A DNA stretch of 64,000 nucleotides from contig NZ_JAKRNJ010000006.1 in the NCBI RefSeq assembly GCF_022346925.1, positions 1-64,000 on the forward strand, written 5' to 3'. Shown piece after piece: positions 44,750-53,275 of the stretch. Both the position numbers and the translations under genes were made by a program. Origin of the DNA: Microvirga sp. ACRRW (GTDB lineage Bacteria; Pseudomonadota; Alphaproteobacteria; Rhizobiales; Beijerinckiaceae). A model generated the notes under the pieces. The model did no database searches. It was not told where the DNA came from and worked only from the letters and a program-made list of their open reading frames with translations. Each line of letters starts with the position of its first letter. Positions within the stretch are counted from its first letter, which is position 1.

Positions 44750-47248
44750 CTACGCGGCCTCCGAACTCACGCTGATATATTTGGGCAGGGTTACGGTGAA
44801 GGTTGTGCCTTCACCCAATCTCGACTTCACTGAGATCGTGCCCCCCAGCCTTCGCACAAGGGCGCGCACATGCGCAAGCCCAATCCCCTCGCCCTGCTGG
44901 TCTTGGGTGCCAGAGCGACGGAATAGGTCGAAGATCCGCTCGTAATCCTTCTCGTCGATGCCGCGCCCGTTATCCTCGATCTCGTAGCGCACGCTCAGGC
45001 CGCTGTCGCGCCCCCTGATGACAATCCGGCCGGGCCGTGCCAGATCCAGGTACTTCACGGCATTGTCCATCAGGTTTCCGAAAACCTGCTCGATGGCCAG
45101 ACGGTCGCTGACGAGATCCGGAACATCTTCGATAACCAGCTCGGCTCCGCGCTCACTCAGCTGATGTGCCAAGCTGTGATGCTGTGCCTCCAGGAGCTGG
45201 CGCATGTCGACCGATTCCGGAGCCAGGACCCTGCGCCCTTCACGGGACAGCCGGAGGATGGCGTTGATCAGCTTATCCATCTTGACGGTGGACGACCTGA
45301 TGAAGCCGATGGCCTCGGCGAGATCACCCTCGATGGCATCGCTTGCATTTTGCGTGACGAGGCCCGGCTGAGCTTCGGAGATCTTCCGATAGAACTTCTC
45401 GATCTCTTCCTGGGCGTTCTCAAGCTCGCTCGTGAAGCCCATGATGTTGACAAGGGGCGCCCGCAGATCGTGGCTGACGATATAGGCGAACCGCTGAATT
45501 TCCTCGTTGGCGGCATCGAGTTCCGACACCCGTTCCGACAGAATCGCGGCCAGGCGCCGCGTCTCTTCCTCGGACTGGATGGCCTTCTCACGGCTTGCCC
45601 GCAGTTCTTCCTGAGCCTGCTTGAAGTCGTGAATGTCCGTGCAGGTACCGTACCAGCGCGTGATCTGCCCCTCCTCGTTGAAGACGGGCTGAGCGCGACC
45701 CAGCACCCAGCGATATTCGCCGGAGCGATGCCGCAGCCGGTATTCGATGTGGTACGGCTCACCGGTTTCAAGCGAATGCCGCCAGATCTTCCACGCGCGC
45801 TCCCGGTCCTCGGGATGGAACATGCCGTTCCAGGAAGCCCCGTCCGTGGTGCCCTCCGGCACGCCCGTGTACTCGTACCAGCGCTGATTATAGTAATCGT
45901 GAAAGCCGTCGGGCCGCGTTGCCCAAATGAGCTGGTCGATGGAATCCGCGATGGCGCGGAAACGCTGCTCGCTCTCGCGCAAGGCATTCTCAGCCCGGCG
46001 CGTCTCCGTGATGTCCACATTGACACCGATCATGCCAAGGAATGCGCCGCTCGCATCGAAACGGGGCTGGGCGTTGGTTTGAAAAATGCGGTATTCGCCA
46101 TCCGCTCGCTTGAAGCGTGCCTCCGCCGTGAACGGCGCATGCTCCCGCATACCCTGAGAGAATGGAGCAAAAAGCGCCTCCTGGTCCTCAGGGTGAAGCG
46201 TATCACCCCACTGAAAACCGGAGATGGCGTCTTCATCAAGCCCCCAGAACTTCCGCTGGGCCCGATTGAGATAAACGCACTTCCCTTCCAGGTCCCCCAT
46301 CCAAAGCATGACAGGGGCGCTCTCCGCGACGAGGCGGAAACGCTGCTCGCTCTCGCGCAGCGCTTCCTCGGCTCGCCTGTGGTCCGTCACGTCGTGGCCC
46401 TGAACGAAAATACCGGAAACGCTCCCCTCACGATTGAAGATGGGCTGATAGACGAAATCGAGGAAGCGCTCCTCCGCAGCCTCATCCAGACCCTGGTTCA
46501 AGAGAATCCGCACGCTGCGCCCAACGAAAGGCTCACCAGTCTGGTGGACCCGATCCAGAAGATCGATAAAGCCTTGCCCCACCACTTCGGGCAGTGCCTC
46601 TCCCACCGTTTTTCCGATCAGGTCCGAGCGGCCGACCACATGGCGATAGGCTGCGTTGGCCATGGTGAATACATGATCCGGACCGCTCAAGGCCGCGATG
46701 AAGCCCGGCGCCTGCTCGAATAGGTCGTGCAGGTGCTGGCGCTCCTTCGAGAGCGCCTGGTTCACCTCCTGAACGGCTTGGGCACGGCGGAACATATCCG
46801 TCTCGATCAAGGCGGCAGGGCCGGACAGGAGAGCCGAGGTCTTCGCAAAATTCCGGAGTTGCTGCAGCTCCGTCACGTCCACTGTATGCTGGAGAATGGC
46901 GACGACCTCTCCGGCCTCATCGAACATGGGCGTGTGCGTGGCGCTCCAGAACCGCTCCTCAAACCCCTGGCCGTCGGGCAAGGGAATGGCATATTCGATC
47001 AGGGGCAGGTGATCCGTCACCTTCTCGCGGATCACGCGCTCGAAGGACCCGCTCAGCTGGCGGTAGCTCTCGGAATCCGGATCACTCGGAAAAGCCTCGA
47101 ACATGGGCTTACCCACGAGATCTTCCCGCTTGCTCATGGTGGCGCGCAGGTAGGCCTCGTTCATCCCCATGATGACCAGGGACGGATTAACCAGCACATA
47201 GGGATTGGGCGATGCATTAAACAGCGCCTCAAAATTTATTGATTTCAA
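44750..47248 (-). CDS. Multi-PAS sensor histidine kinase
   Basis: An 832-residue soluble kinase with four PAS domains (about residues 5-125, 170-290, 300-420 and 425-550; FNASPNPYVLVNP, EQAPGFIAAL, ESAPVMLWM, DSIDQLIWATRPDG mark their beginnings), then a coiled segment, HisKA with H592 (YIVSHDLRAPLVNIMGF), and HATPase_c (N box NLMDNAVKYL near 720, DNGRGI near 755, GIGLAHVRALV near 785). No membrane segment, so it senses cytoplasmic cues; the PAS domains may bind haem, flavin or small ligands but no ligand cysteine (LOV) motif GRNCRFLQ is seen. It is first in an operon with the single receiver and the HWE-type kinase. Confidence 0.93.
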   Translation of the reverse strand: MKSINFEALFNASPNPYVLVNPSLVIMGMNEAYLRATMSKREDLVGKPMFEAFPSDPDSESYRQLSGSFERVIREKVTDHLPLIEYAIPLPDGQGFEERFWSATHTPMFDEAGEVVAILQHTVDVTELQQLRNFAKTSALLSGPAALIETDMFRRAQAVQEVNQALSKERQHLHDLFEQAPGFIAALSGPDHVFTMANAAYRHVVGRSDLIGKTVGEALPEVVGQGFIDLLDRVHQTGEPFVGRSVRILLNQGLDEAAEERFLDFVYQPIFNREGSVSGIFVQGHDVTDHRRAEEALRESEQRFRLVAESAPVMLWMGDLEGKCVYLNRAQRKFWGLDEDAISGFQWGDTLHPEDQEALFAPFSQGMREHAPFTAEARFKRADGEYRIFQTNAQPRFDASGAFLGMIGVNVDITETRRAENALRESEQRFRAIADSIDQLIWATRPDGFHDYYNQRWYEYTGVPEGTTDGASWNGMFHPEDRERAWKIWRHSLETGEPYHIEYRLRHRSGEYRWVLGRAQPVFNEEGQITRWYGTCTDIHDFKQAQEELRASREKAIQSEEETRRLAAILSERVSELDAANEEIQRFAYIVSHDLRAPLVNIMGFTSELENAQEEIEKFYRKISEAQPGLVTQNASDAIEGDLAEAIGFIRSSTVKMDKLINAILRLSREGRRVLAPESVDMRQLLEAQHHSLAHQLSERGAELVIEDVPDLVSDRLAIEQVFGNLMDNAVKYLDLARPGRIVIRGRDSGLSVRYEIEDNGRGIDEKDYERIFDLFRRSGTQDQQGEGIGLAHVRALVRRLGGTISVKSRLGEGTTFTVTLPKYISVSSEAA

Positions 47249-47314
47249 CGCCTTAAGCTGGACGGCAAGCCAGCTCCCCCTCAGAAGTTCGCCTTTGTAG
47301 CTATGCCTTATTTA

Positions 47315-47351
47315 GGACGCTTCCAATCAGATGCCAGTTCCGGAAGCGTCC
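47315..47351 (-). promoter_or_regulatory. Candidate general-stress (EcfG-type) promoter and palindrome upstream of the PAS kinase operon
   Basis: On the minus strand GGAAC (47337-47341) and CGTC (47316-47319) are 17 bases apart, close to the alphaproteobacterial EcfG consensus GGAAC-N16/17-CGTT. The same stretch is spanned by a perfect 10-bp inverted repeat (GGACGCTTCC at 47315-47324, GGAAGCGTCC at 47342-47351), which may be an operator. The expected start point leaves a leader of about 60 bases. The last base of the -10 deviates, so confidence is modest. Confidence 0.35.
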
Positions 47352-47479
47352 AATTCTAAGGACCGTCTCGCGGAGGAAGAAGGGGATCTTTTTGAGAGTG
47401 AAATGCCCCTTGGGCGACAACCCTTCCCGTGCTTCAGTATAGAGTTCCCGAAAAGGAGTCTTACCCTTCGCAAGGTTTA

Positions 47480-48652
47480 TTATCCTCGGTATTTGATCTT
47501 GATCCGCGCTGCGGCCTGACGCGCCTGCTCGCGCGCTTCCTCGACATTGGAGCCGGAGGCCAGCGCGACCCCCATGCGCCGATAAGGCCGTGTCGTCGGC
47601 TTGCCGAAAATGCGCACCTCGACATCGCTCCCAGCGGAGGCAAGAGCCAATGCATCCTTTAGCCCCTCGATGGAAAAGTCCTCGGAGTCCCGATCGGCGA
47701 GGATCACGGCGGATGCGGTGGGTCCGTTCAGGCGAATGTTCGGGATCGGCAGGCCGAGCACGGCGCGGGCGTGCAGATCGAATTCGGAGAGGTTTTGCGA
47801 GAGCAGCGTCACAAGTCCGGTATCGTGCGGCCTCGGCGAAAGCTCGGAGAAGATCACTTCATCCTTGGTGACGAAGAATTCAACGCCGAAAATCCCGTAA
47901 CCACCCAGGTTGTCGACCACCTTGCGCGCCATCTCCTGCGCGTCCGCGAGAAGCTTCTCCGTCATCGGCGTGGGTTGCCAGGATTCCTGATAATCTCCCC
48001 GCTCCTGCCGGTGTCCGATAGGTTCGCAATAGGATACGCCCTCCCGCGAGCGGATCGTGAGCAGAGTGATCTCGTACTCGAAGGCAATAAATTCCTCGAC
48101 GATCACTTTCTTACGGTCGCCACGCATGTTGGCGACCGCATAAGTCCAAGCCTGTTCAAGCTCCGCGTGCGAGCGAACGGTGCTCTGGCCCTTGCCGGAG
48201 GAGGACATAACCGGCTTGATCACGCAGGGAAGCCCCGAATGTTCCACGGCTGCCCTCACCTCCTCAAGGCTTTCCGCATAGCGGTACTTCGAGGTGCGAA
48301 GGCCAAGCTCGGTGGCGGCTACGTCCCGGATGCGATCCCGATTCATGGTGAGCGACGCCGCGCGGGCGGAAGGCACCACAGTGAAGCCTTTGTCCTCGAA
48401 TTCCTGCAGAACCTCCGTGCGGATCGCCTCGACCTCCGGCACGATGAAGTCGGGCTTGTGCTTCTCAATAGCCTGTCTCAGGGCATCCGCATCGAGCATG
48501 GAGAACACCTCGAACGCGTCCGCGACCTGCATGGCGGGCGCATCGACGTAGGAATCGCAGGCGATCACCTGACAGCCATAGCGCTTGGCCGAGATCACGA
48601 ATTCCTTGCCGAGTTCGCCCGATCCGAGAAGGAGGATTTTCGCAGTGAACAC
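47480..48652 (-). CDS. purT: Formate-dependent GAR transformylase PurT
   Basis: A 390-residue ATP-grasp enzyme that formylates glycinamide ribonucleotide using formate and ATP, a step in purine synthesis. N-terminal nucleotide-binding segment ILLLGSGELGKEFVISAKR, substrate residues in PEVEAIRTEVL near 73, ATP-grasp motif VIKPVMSSSGKGQS near 148, and FSELSPRPHDTGLVTL near 265 all match PurT (E. coli 392 residues). It provides a folate-independent alternative to PurN. The gene stands alone, opposite a small divergent gene, with a 197-base gap. Confidence 0.95.
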   Translation of the reverse strand: MFTAKILLLGSGELGKEFVISAKRYGCQVIACDSYVDAPAMQVADAFEVFSMLDADALRQAIEKHKPDFIVPEVEAIRTEVLQEFEDKGFTVVPSARAASLTMNRDRIRDVAATELGLRTSKYRYAESLEEVRAAVEHSGLPCVIKPVMSSSGKGQSTVRSHAELEQAWTYAVANMRGDRKKVIVEEFIAFEYEITLLTIRSREGVSYCEPIGHRQERGDYQESWQPTPMTEKLLADAQEMARKVVDNLGGYGIFGVEFFVTKDEVIFSELSPRPHDTGLVTLLSQNLSEFDLHARAVLGLPIPNIRLNGPTASAVILADRDSEDFSIEGLKDALALASAGSDVEVRIFGKPTTRPYRRMGVALASGSNVEEAREQARQAAARIKIKYRG

Positions 48653-48849
48653 AGTCGTGACCTTTCATTGGGTTTGAGAGCGAAACACTGGCCGCCCGTG
48701 TGCGTTCTTTGGAAACACGATTCAGGATCTCTTTCCAGCCCGAACCTCCTCCGGGTGGGAAACCTGCGTCAGGTGCATCCCTGCTGCCACGCATGCGCAT
48801 TGTGCAAACTTGAGGTCGATACGTTAAGGGGAAGCGCAGGAGAAGCGGA

Positions 48850-49152
48850 ATGCTTGGAACGAAAAAATCATCGAACCGCTTTGGTCAGCGGGTCACTCGG
48901 GTAGAGCCCCCGTCCCTCGAGGAAGCGATTGCCGCCGCGCAGGGCCTGACCGAAGACATCGACAGCCAAGTGGAGATCGCCTCGCAGCTTATGGGCATGC
49001 CCGAAGACGAGGTTCGGCCCGTCGTGCTCACGCTCTCGGCGCAATCCCGTCAGCCGCAACGCTCCGCGGTCGCGGACCGGATCTTGGATCGCGGCGAAGG
49101 CGCCAAGGTTGTCGTCGTCGAGCGCCGCCGTCCGCGTTTGGCAGCTCGATAG
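48850..49152 (+). CDS. Conserved hypothetical protein, unknown function
   Basis: I do not recognise this 100-residue protein. It is soluble, with a basic start (LGTKKSSNRFGQRV), an acidic helical middle (SLEEAIAAAQGLTEDIDSQVEIASQLMG, about 22-49) and a basic end rich in arginine (VVVVERRRPRLAAR). A helical centre with basic ends is compatible with nucleic-acid or ribosome binding, which is only a guess. The start ATG is preceded by GGAGAAGCGGA. It is divergent from purT and 73 bases upstream of the EamA transporter on the same strand, so they may be co-transcribed. Confidence 0.55.
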   Translation: MLGTKKSSNRFGQRVTRVEPPSLEEAIAAAQGLTEDIDSQVEIASQLMGMPEDEVRPVVLTLSAQSRQPQRSAVADRILDRGEGAKVVVVERRRPRLAAR

Positions 49153-49225
49153 AGTTTCCATATCGACGCGCAATGAGCTACTGCGGCTTGCGCGAATAGT
49201 TTCCTAGTTTAAAAGTTTACTCCGC

Positions 49226-50146
49226 ATGGTCAAAGGCATCATTCTTGCGTTCCTTGCCTTTGCCGTCTTCGCCTGGGGCGATGCGGTGGTGAAGGCCATC
49301 GGTCACGATCTCGATCCCTTCGAGGTGACCTTCTTCGGCTATCTCATTCCCCTGTTGCTCTCGCCGGTTTTCATGAAACCCGGCGACAAGCTCACCGACA
49401 TCGTGCGCTGGAAGAGCCCCTGGCTCATGGCGCTCAGGGTTTTCTTCATCTCCGTCACGACGCCCTTGAGTGTCATGGCCTTCACGAGCCTTCCCTTCGC
49501 GGAAGCCTTCGCCCTGCTCTTCCTCATGCCGAGCCTCGTGACGGTGCTGTCCGTTCTGGTGCTGAAGGAAACGGTCAGATGGCGGCGCGGGCTTGCAGTC
49601 TGCGCGGCGTTCATCGGCGTGCTCGTCATCGTGCGTCCCGGTTTTAGGGAAATCATGCCCGGACACGTGATCGCCATTGCAGGCGCTCTTTGCGCCGCAG
49701 GCGGCGTTATCACGGGGCGCATGATCGGCACGTCCGAGACGCGCTACACCCTCATCGGAAGCGTCTTCTTGGGCACCACCGTCATTGCCGGCATCCTTAT
49801 GATCCCCGGCTTCACGTGGCCGACATCCACTCAATGGTGGCTGCTGCTCGCTTTCGCCGCCACGGCTCTCGTGGCGCAGGCTCTCTTCGTCGTCGCCACG
49901 ACCTATGCCCCCGCCGATCGCTTGGGAGCCACACAATACAGCCAGATCCTCTGGGCCCTGATGATCGGAGCGCTCTTCTTCGATGAATGGCCGGACACCA
50001 TCGCGCTCTTCGGAATCGTGATCGTCGTCGGCGCAGGATTGTTCATCTTCTCACGCGAGCGGACGCTGAAGAAAACCCCGTCTCCGGCAACACCATCGGC
50101 GCCTCCGGAACAAATGGGAACGGTGAGTTCACAGTCTGAAGGTTAG
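49226..50146 (+). CDS. EamA/DMT-family transporter
   Basis: A 306-residue membrane protein with ten hydrophobic segments in two EamA repeats. The first repeat includes FFGYLIPLLLSP near 32 and SLPFAEAFALLFLMPSLVTV near 90; the second ends with ADRLGATQYSQILWALMIGALFFDEWPD near 230-257, the usual proline/glutamate element of the family. A hydrophilic, proline-rich tail follows. It probably exports or imports a small metabolite; members include amino-acid and nucleotide-sugar carriers, so substrate is unknown. Converges on the Cache-sensor gene. Confidence 0.87.
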   Translation: MVKGIILAFLAFAVFAWGDAVVKAIGHDLDPFEVTFFGYLIPLLLSPVFMKPGDKLTDIVRWKSPWLMALRVFFISVTTPLSVMAFTSLPFAEAFALLFLMPSLVTVLSVLVLKETVRWRRGLAVCAAFIGVLVIVRPGFREIMPGHVIAIAGALCAAGGVITGRMIGTSETRYTLIGSVFLGTTVIAGILMIPGFTWPTSTQWWLLLAFAATALVAQALFVVATTYAPADRLGATQYSQILWALMIGALFFDEWPDTIALFGIVIVVGAGLFIFSRERTLKKTPSPATPSAPPEQMGTVSSQSEG

Positions 50147-50162
50147 TGATTACCTTCCTGGT

Positions 50163-51266
50163 TCAAGGCGTCTTAGGAACATTCCCGGCAGGCTGATAAG
50201 GCCGCACCGACTGAGACTGCAGACGCACGAGGGCGGCGCTCAGCCGTGAAGCCTCATCGTAGCGCGTCTCGTCGTAGGGCGGCGCATCGGACCGCCCGCT
50301 GGCGAGATATTCGGCTGTCCCGGCCAAGCGGCGCAGAGGTGTGGCAACCCATGTTGCCAAGAGATAGAGCAGTCCGAGCGCCACCAGCATTCCGGCCCCG
50401 AGAATGGTCCAGAATGTGCGCGTGATCGTCCTGGTCGGATCGAGTACCGAATTGGTATCCGCACGCACAATGACGCTCCAGCCGAAGCTGGGCATGTCAG
50501 CGTATTTGACCGATGGAATAACGACCGTGATGTAATCCTTTCCATCTGGCCACCGCTCGCGGAGCGAAACCGATGCCGCCTGCCCTGCGGCAATCGCCGA
50601 CCCGACGGAGAGAGTCGTCCCCCGCAGACCTTCCGGACCGGAGAGAACCGTCCGCTCGCGGGAGATGAGCAGCATTTCCATTCCAGGCCCTCTCATGGCC
50701 TGAAGGCTGTCCTGCACGAAGCTCCAGTCGAAATGCGCTCCGATCACGCCAGTCACCGCTCCCTCGGCATTCTTCACCGGAGCCGAGAAATCGACGAAAC
50801 GGCGCGGCTCCTGCGTTGCCGGGAGGAGCTTTTCGAGCAGCACGGCGGCATGCACATCCGTCGCGGCAGGACCGTTCAGGCCACGACGGAACCAAGGACG
50901 CTCGGCAACGCTCTGGCCTTCGAGCATGCCTTGAGAGGCAGCGACGACCTTTCCTTCCACATCGGCCATGCCAACCCAGGTGTAGCGACGGTCGACCTGG
51001 CCCAGCAGGTCAAACTGGCGGCGAGCCTCCTGGGGATCGTCCATGCTGACGATGCGACCCATTCCCTCCACGTTCTGCCACAGCTGATGCATGCTGCGTC
51101 CGAGCTGATCGGCCGCGATCTCTCCGAGAACCCGCAGGCGCGCGCCGTTCGCAGCCTCAGCCCGGCGCTGCATGGCACTCGAGAAAATGGTGCCGGCCAC
51201 GACTGCGGGTGCGAGCAACAGCAGGCCGCCGCCCACGAAAATGATCGTCTTCAAACCAATGCGCAT
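50163..51266 (-). CDS. Membrane-bound Cache sensor without output domain
   Basis: A 367-residue protein: transmembrane helix at about 8-28, a large periplasmic double-Cache domain (about 35-285) with WVGMADVEGKVVAASQGML near 98 and RPWFRRGL near 125, GVIGAHFDWSFVQDSLQ near 175 typical of dCache_1, a second transmembrane helix (about 288-312) and a HAMP-like segment (ATPLRRLAGTAEYLASGR near 316). It then ends: no kinase, GGDEF, EAL or chemotaxis domain. ATG at 51266 is chosen for its AAGGG site over a GTG two codons earlier. It lies 32 bases downstream of the glycan synthase on the same strand, so may be part of that operon. Confidence 0.8.
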   Translation of the reverse strand: MRIGLKTIIFVGGGLLLLAPAVVAGTIFSSAMQRRAEAANGARLRVLGEIAADQLGRSMHQLWQNVEGMGRIVSMDDPQEARRQFDLLGQVDRRYTWVGMADVEGKVVAASQGMLEGQSVAERPWFRRGLNGPAATDVHAAVLLEKLLPATQEPRRFVDFSAPVKNAEGAVTGVIGAHFDWSFVQDSLQAMRGPGMEMLLISRERTVLSGPEGLRGTTLSVGSAIAAGQAASVSLRERWPDGKDYITVVIPSVKYADMPSFGWSVIVRADTNSVLDPTRTITRTFWTILGAGMLVALGLLYLLATWVATPLRRLAGTAEYLASGRSDAPPYDETRYDEASRLSAALVRLQSQSVRPYQPAGNVPKTP

Positions 51267-51298
51267 TGCCACGCCCTTTTCAATTCAATCGCTTGCGC

Positions 51299-53275
51299 TT
51301 ATCGCGACGCAAGATTGCGCATCCATCCCCTGACCATGCCGGTCAAATCGCCCTTCCCCGCACCCGGGCGCATATCAGCTGTATGGAGCTTGCGAAGAAT
51401 AGCATTCCGCTGCTCGGAGGTTGGGCGCAAAGCAAGGCGATAGCCGTCGTTTGTTTCCTCAAGCACGCGAACGGCAATATCTCCGACATCATTGATGGTA
51501 ATCGTTCCCAGCGCACCGGCGGCAAGTCCGGACAGGCCACGGACACGGGCATGGTCCACGCCCAATTCGAGAACCCAGGAATGGAATCTCTGCATGCCGA
51601 CCGACATCATCGCCATCTCCACGCTCTCGCGCTGGGGCCTGTTGACGCGAGGACGTTCGACGCAGACCAGCATCGTGATGGCGAGAACGAGCAGATTGTA
51701 GATCGTCCAGAACAAGATGACCCGGATTCCGTCACCCGCTCGCGACACGTGGGTGAAGGCGGTGTCGCTCATGAGCGGCAGCACGAGTCCTAGAACGGTG
51801 AGAGCGAAGAAAATCGCAAACGGCTTCATGAGCGGCCATTGAACGACGGTCTTCGTGCGGTCGCCGCCCTTGGCCGTCACACGGAATTTGTGCGGCCCTT
51901 TGACGAAAAGTCCCATCGCCACCGCCCGCGTGATCGGCCAGGCCGCGATGAGCTGCGACACGTCGTTGAGCACTGGCCAGATCAAGCCGCCCGAGATCCA
52001 GTTCAGAGTGATCAGGACGGCGGCATAATACGGCAGGTAATACGCGGCGATGTCCGACACCGATGCCTCGACGACAATGATGCCGAAGAACCAGTAGAGC
52101 AACGGACAGACGAGGCTGATCAGGCGGAACGGGAAGGTCGTCGTCCAGAAGAGAAATGAATCGAGCAGGCTCAGCCGCTGCATGAAGCGAAGTTTGGGGG
52201 ACGTGAGCGGATTATAGACCTTGCGCACGATCTCCATCATGCCAAGGCACCAGCGCCCGCGCTGCACGACATACTCATGCAACCCCTCGGGAGCGAGCCC
52301 CTCGGTGAGAGCTTCGTTGAGGTAGATCGTGCGGTAGCCGTGGCTATCCAGGCGAATGGTCAGCAGGAAGTCTTCCGTGACGCTTTCCGTCGGCAGACCG
52401 CCAATCTCCTTGAGAGCGGACACGCGGACCATCGAAGACGTGCCGCAGCAAACGGCAATGCCCCACGCATCGCGCGCCGGTTCCAGATGATCGAAGAAGA
52501 AGCGCTGCTCATCGGGATAAGCAGCGGCGATATGAAGATTGTGCTGAATCGGGTCCGGATTGAAGAAATGCTGCGGGGTCTGGACGAGCCCCACACCGGG
52601 ATCATGGAACAGCGCCACCGCGCGGCGCACGAAATTGCGGTGAGGCACGAAATCGGCGTCGAGAACGGCGACGAAATCCGGCGCATCCTCGTCCTTCAGG
52701 CGCTGCAACAGGGTGTAGTTGATGTTGCCCGCTTTTGCATGGTTGTTGTGCGGTCGGGTCCGATGCTCGGCGCCGTAGCGCCTGCATACCTCAGCGAGCC
52801 ACTCGCGCCGCCCGTCGTCGAGCACGAACACGCGCACGTTTGGATAATCGAGAGCCTGGGCGCCTGCGAGGGTTCGCTCCAGAACCTCGATTTCTTCATT
52901 ATACGTGGCGATATAGAGATCGACCCTTGGCGGGTTGCTTCCCCACCATGCCAGGTTCCTGTCCGCTTCTTCGTGGCGGTCTTTGCGGCGGGTGAGAAAC
53001 AAATAGGCCGATGTCGAGGACACGAGGGACAGCGCCTCGATCGCGACGAAGATCGAGCCCGCGATGACATCGATCATGCCCGACTTATCGAGGGACGGAA
53101 CCGTCTCCGTGATCCGCCAGAACATGTAGCGCCAGCCCAGGAACGCGGTCAGGCCGAGCAGCAGGATGCGGACCCAGGCATTCTTCGGGGAGGCGAGCGG
53201 CAACAGCAACAGGGCAAGACCGATCACAACGGCCAAGCCTGCAAAGCTCGACGTATATTGATCGAGAACGAGCAT
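51299..53275 (-). CDS. bgsA: Processive GT2 beta-glucan synthase, BgsA-like
   Basis: A 658-residue inner-membrane glycosyltransferase of the cellulose/curdlan/mixed-linkage-glucan synthase type. Transmembrane helices flank the GT2 core (about 10-75 and 385-545). Catalytic motifs: D in VFVLDDGRREWL near 150, DxD in VLDADFVPHRNF near 205, TED in SVTEDFLLTIRL near 296, and QxxRW in QRGRWCLGMM near 337. The C-terminal 110 residues resemble a beta-barrel regulator domain but lack a clean PilZ motif (D-H-A-R-V-R-G in place of DxSxxG), as described for Sinorhizobium BgsA, which still binds c-di-GMP. It overlaps the HlyD-like gene, as in bgsBA. A curdlan or cellulose synthase is the main alternative. 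Confidence 0.82.
   Translation of the reverse strand: MLVLDQYTSSFAGLAVVIGLALLLLPLASPKNAWVRILLLGLTAFLGWRYMFWRITETVPSLDKSGMIDVIAGSIFVAIEALSLVSSTSAYLFLTRRKDRHEEADRNLAWWGSNPPRVDLYIATYNEEIEVLERTLAGAQALDYPNVRVFVLDDGRREWLAEVCRRYGAEHRTRPHNNHAKAGNINYTLLQRLKDEDAPDFVAVLDADFVPHRNFVRRAVALFHDPGVGLVQTPQHFFNPDPIQHNLHIAAAYPDEQRFFFDHLEPARDAWGIAVCCGTSSMVRVSALKEIGGLPTESVTEDFLLTIRLDSHGYRTIYLNEALTEGLAPEGLHEYVVQRGRWCLGMMEIVRKVYNPLTSPKLRFMQRLSLLDSFLFWTTTFPFRLISLVCPLLYWFFGIIVVEASVSDIAAYYLPYYAAVLITLNWISGGLIWPVLNDVSQLIAAWPITRAVAMGLFVKGPHKFRVTAKGGDRTKTVVQWPLMKPFAIFFALTVLGLVLPLMSDTAFTHVSRAGDGIRVILFWTIYNLLVLAITMLVCVERPRVNRPQRESVEMAMMSVGMQRFHSWVLELGVDHARVRGLSGLAAGALGTITINDVGDIAVRVLEETNDGYRLALRPTSEQRNAILRKLHTADMRPGAGKGDLTGMVRGWMRNLASR

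Noticed and set aside
51299..53275. BcsA cellulose synthase with PilZ domain
   Set aside because: No RxxxR/DxSxxG PilZ pair and no bcsB/bcsZ/bcsC neighbours; HlyD-like partner fits bgsA.
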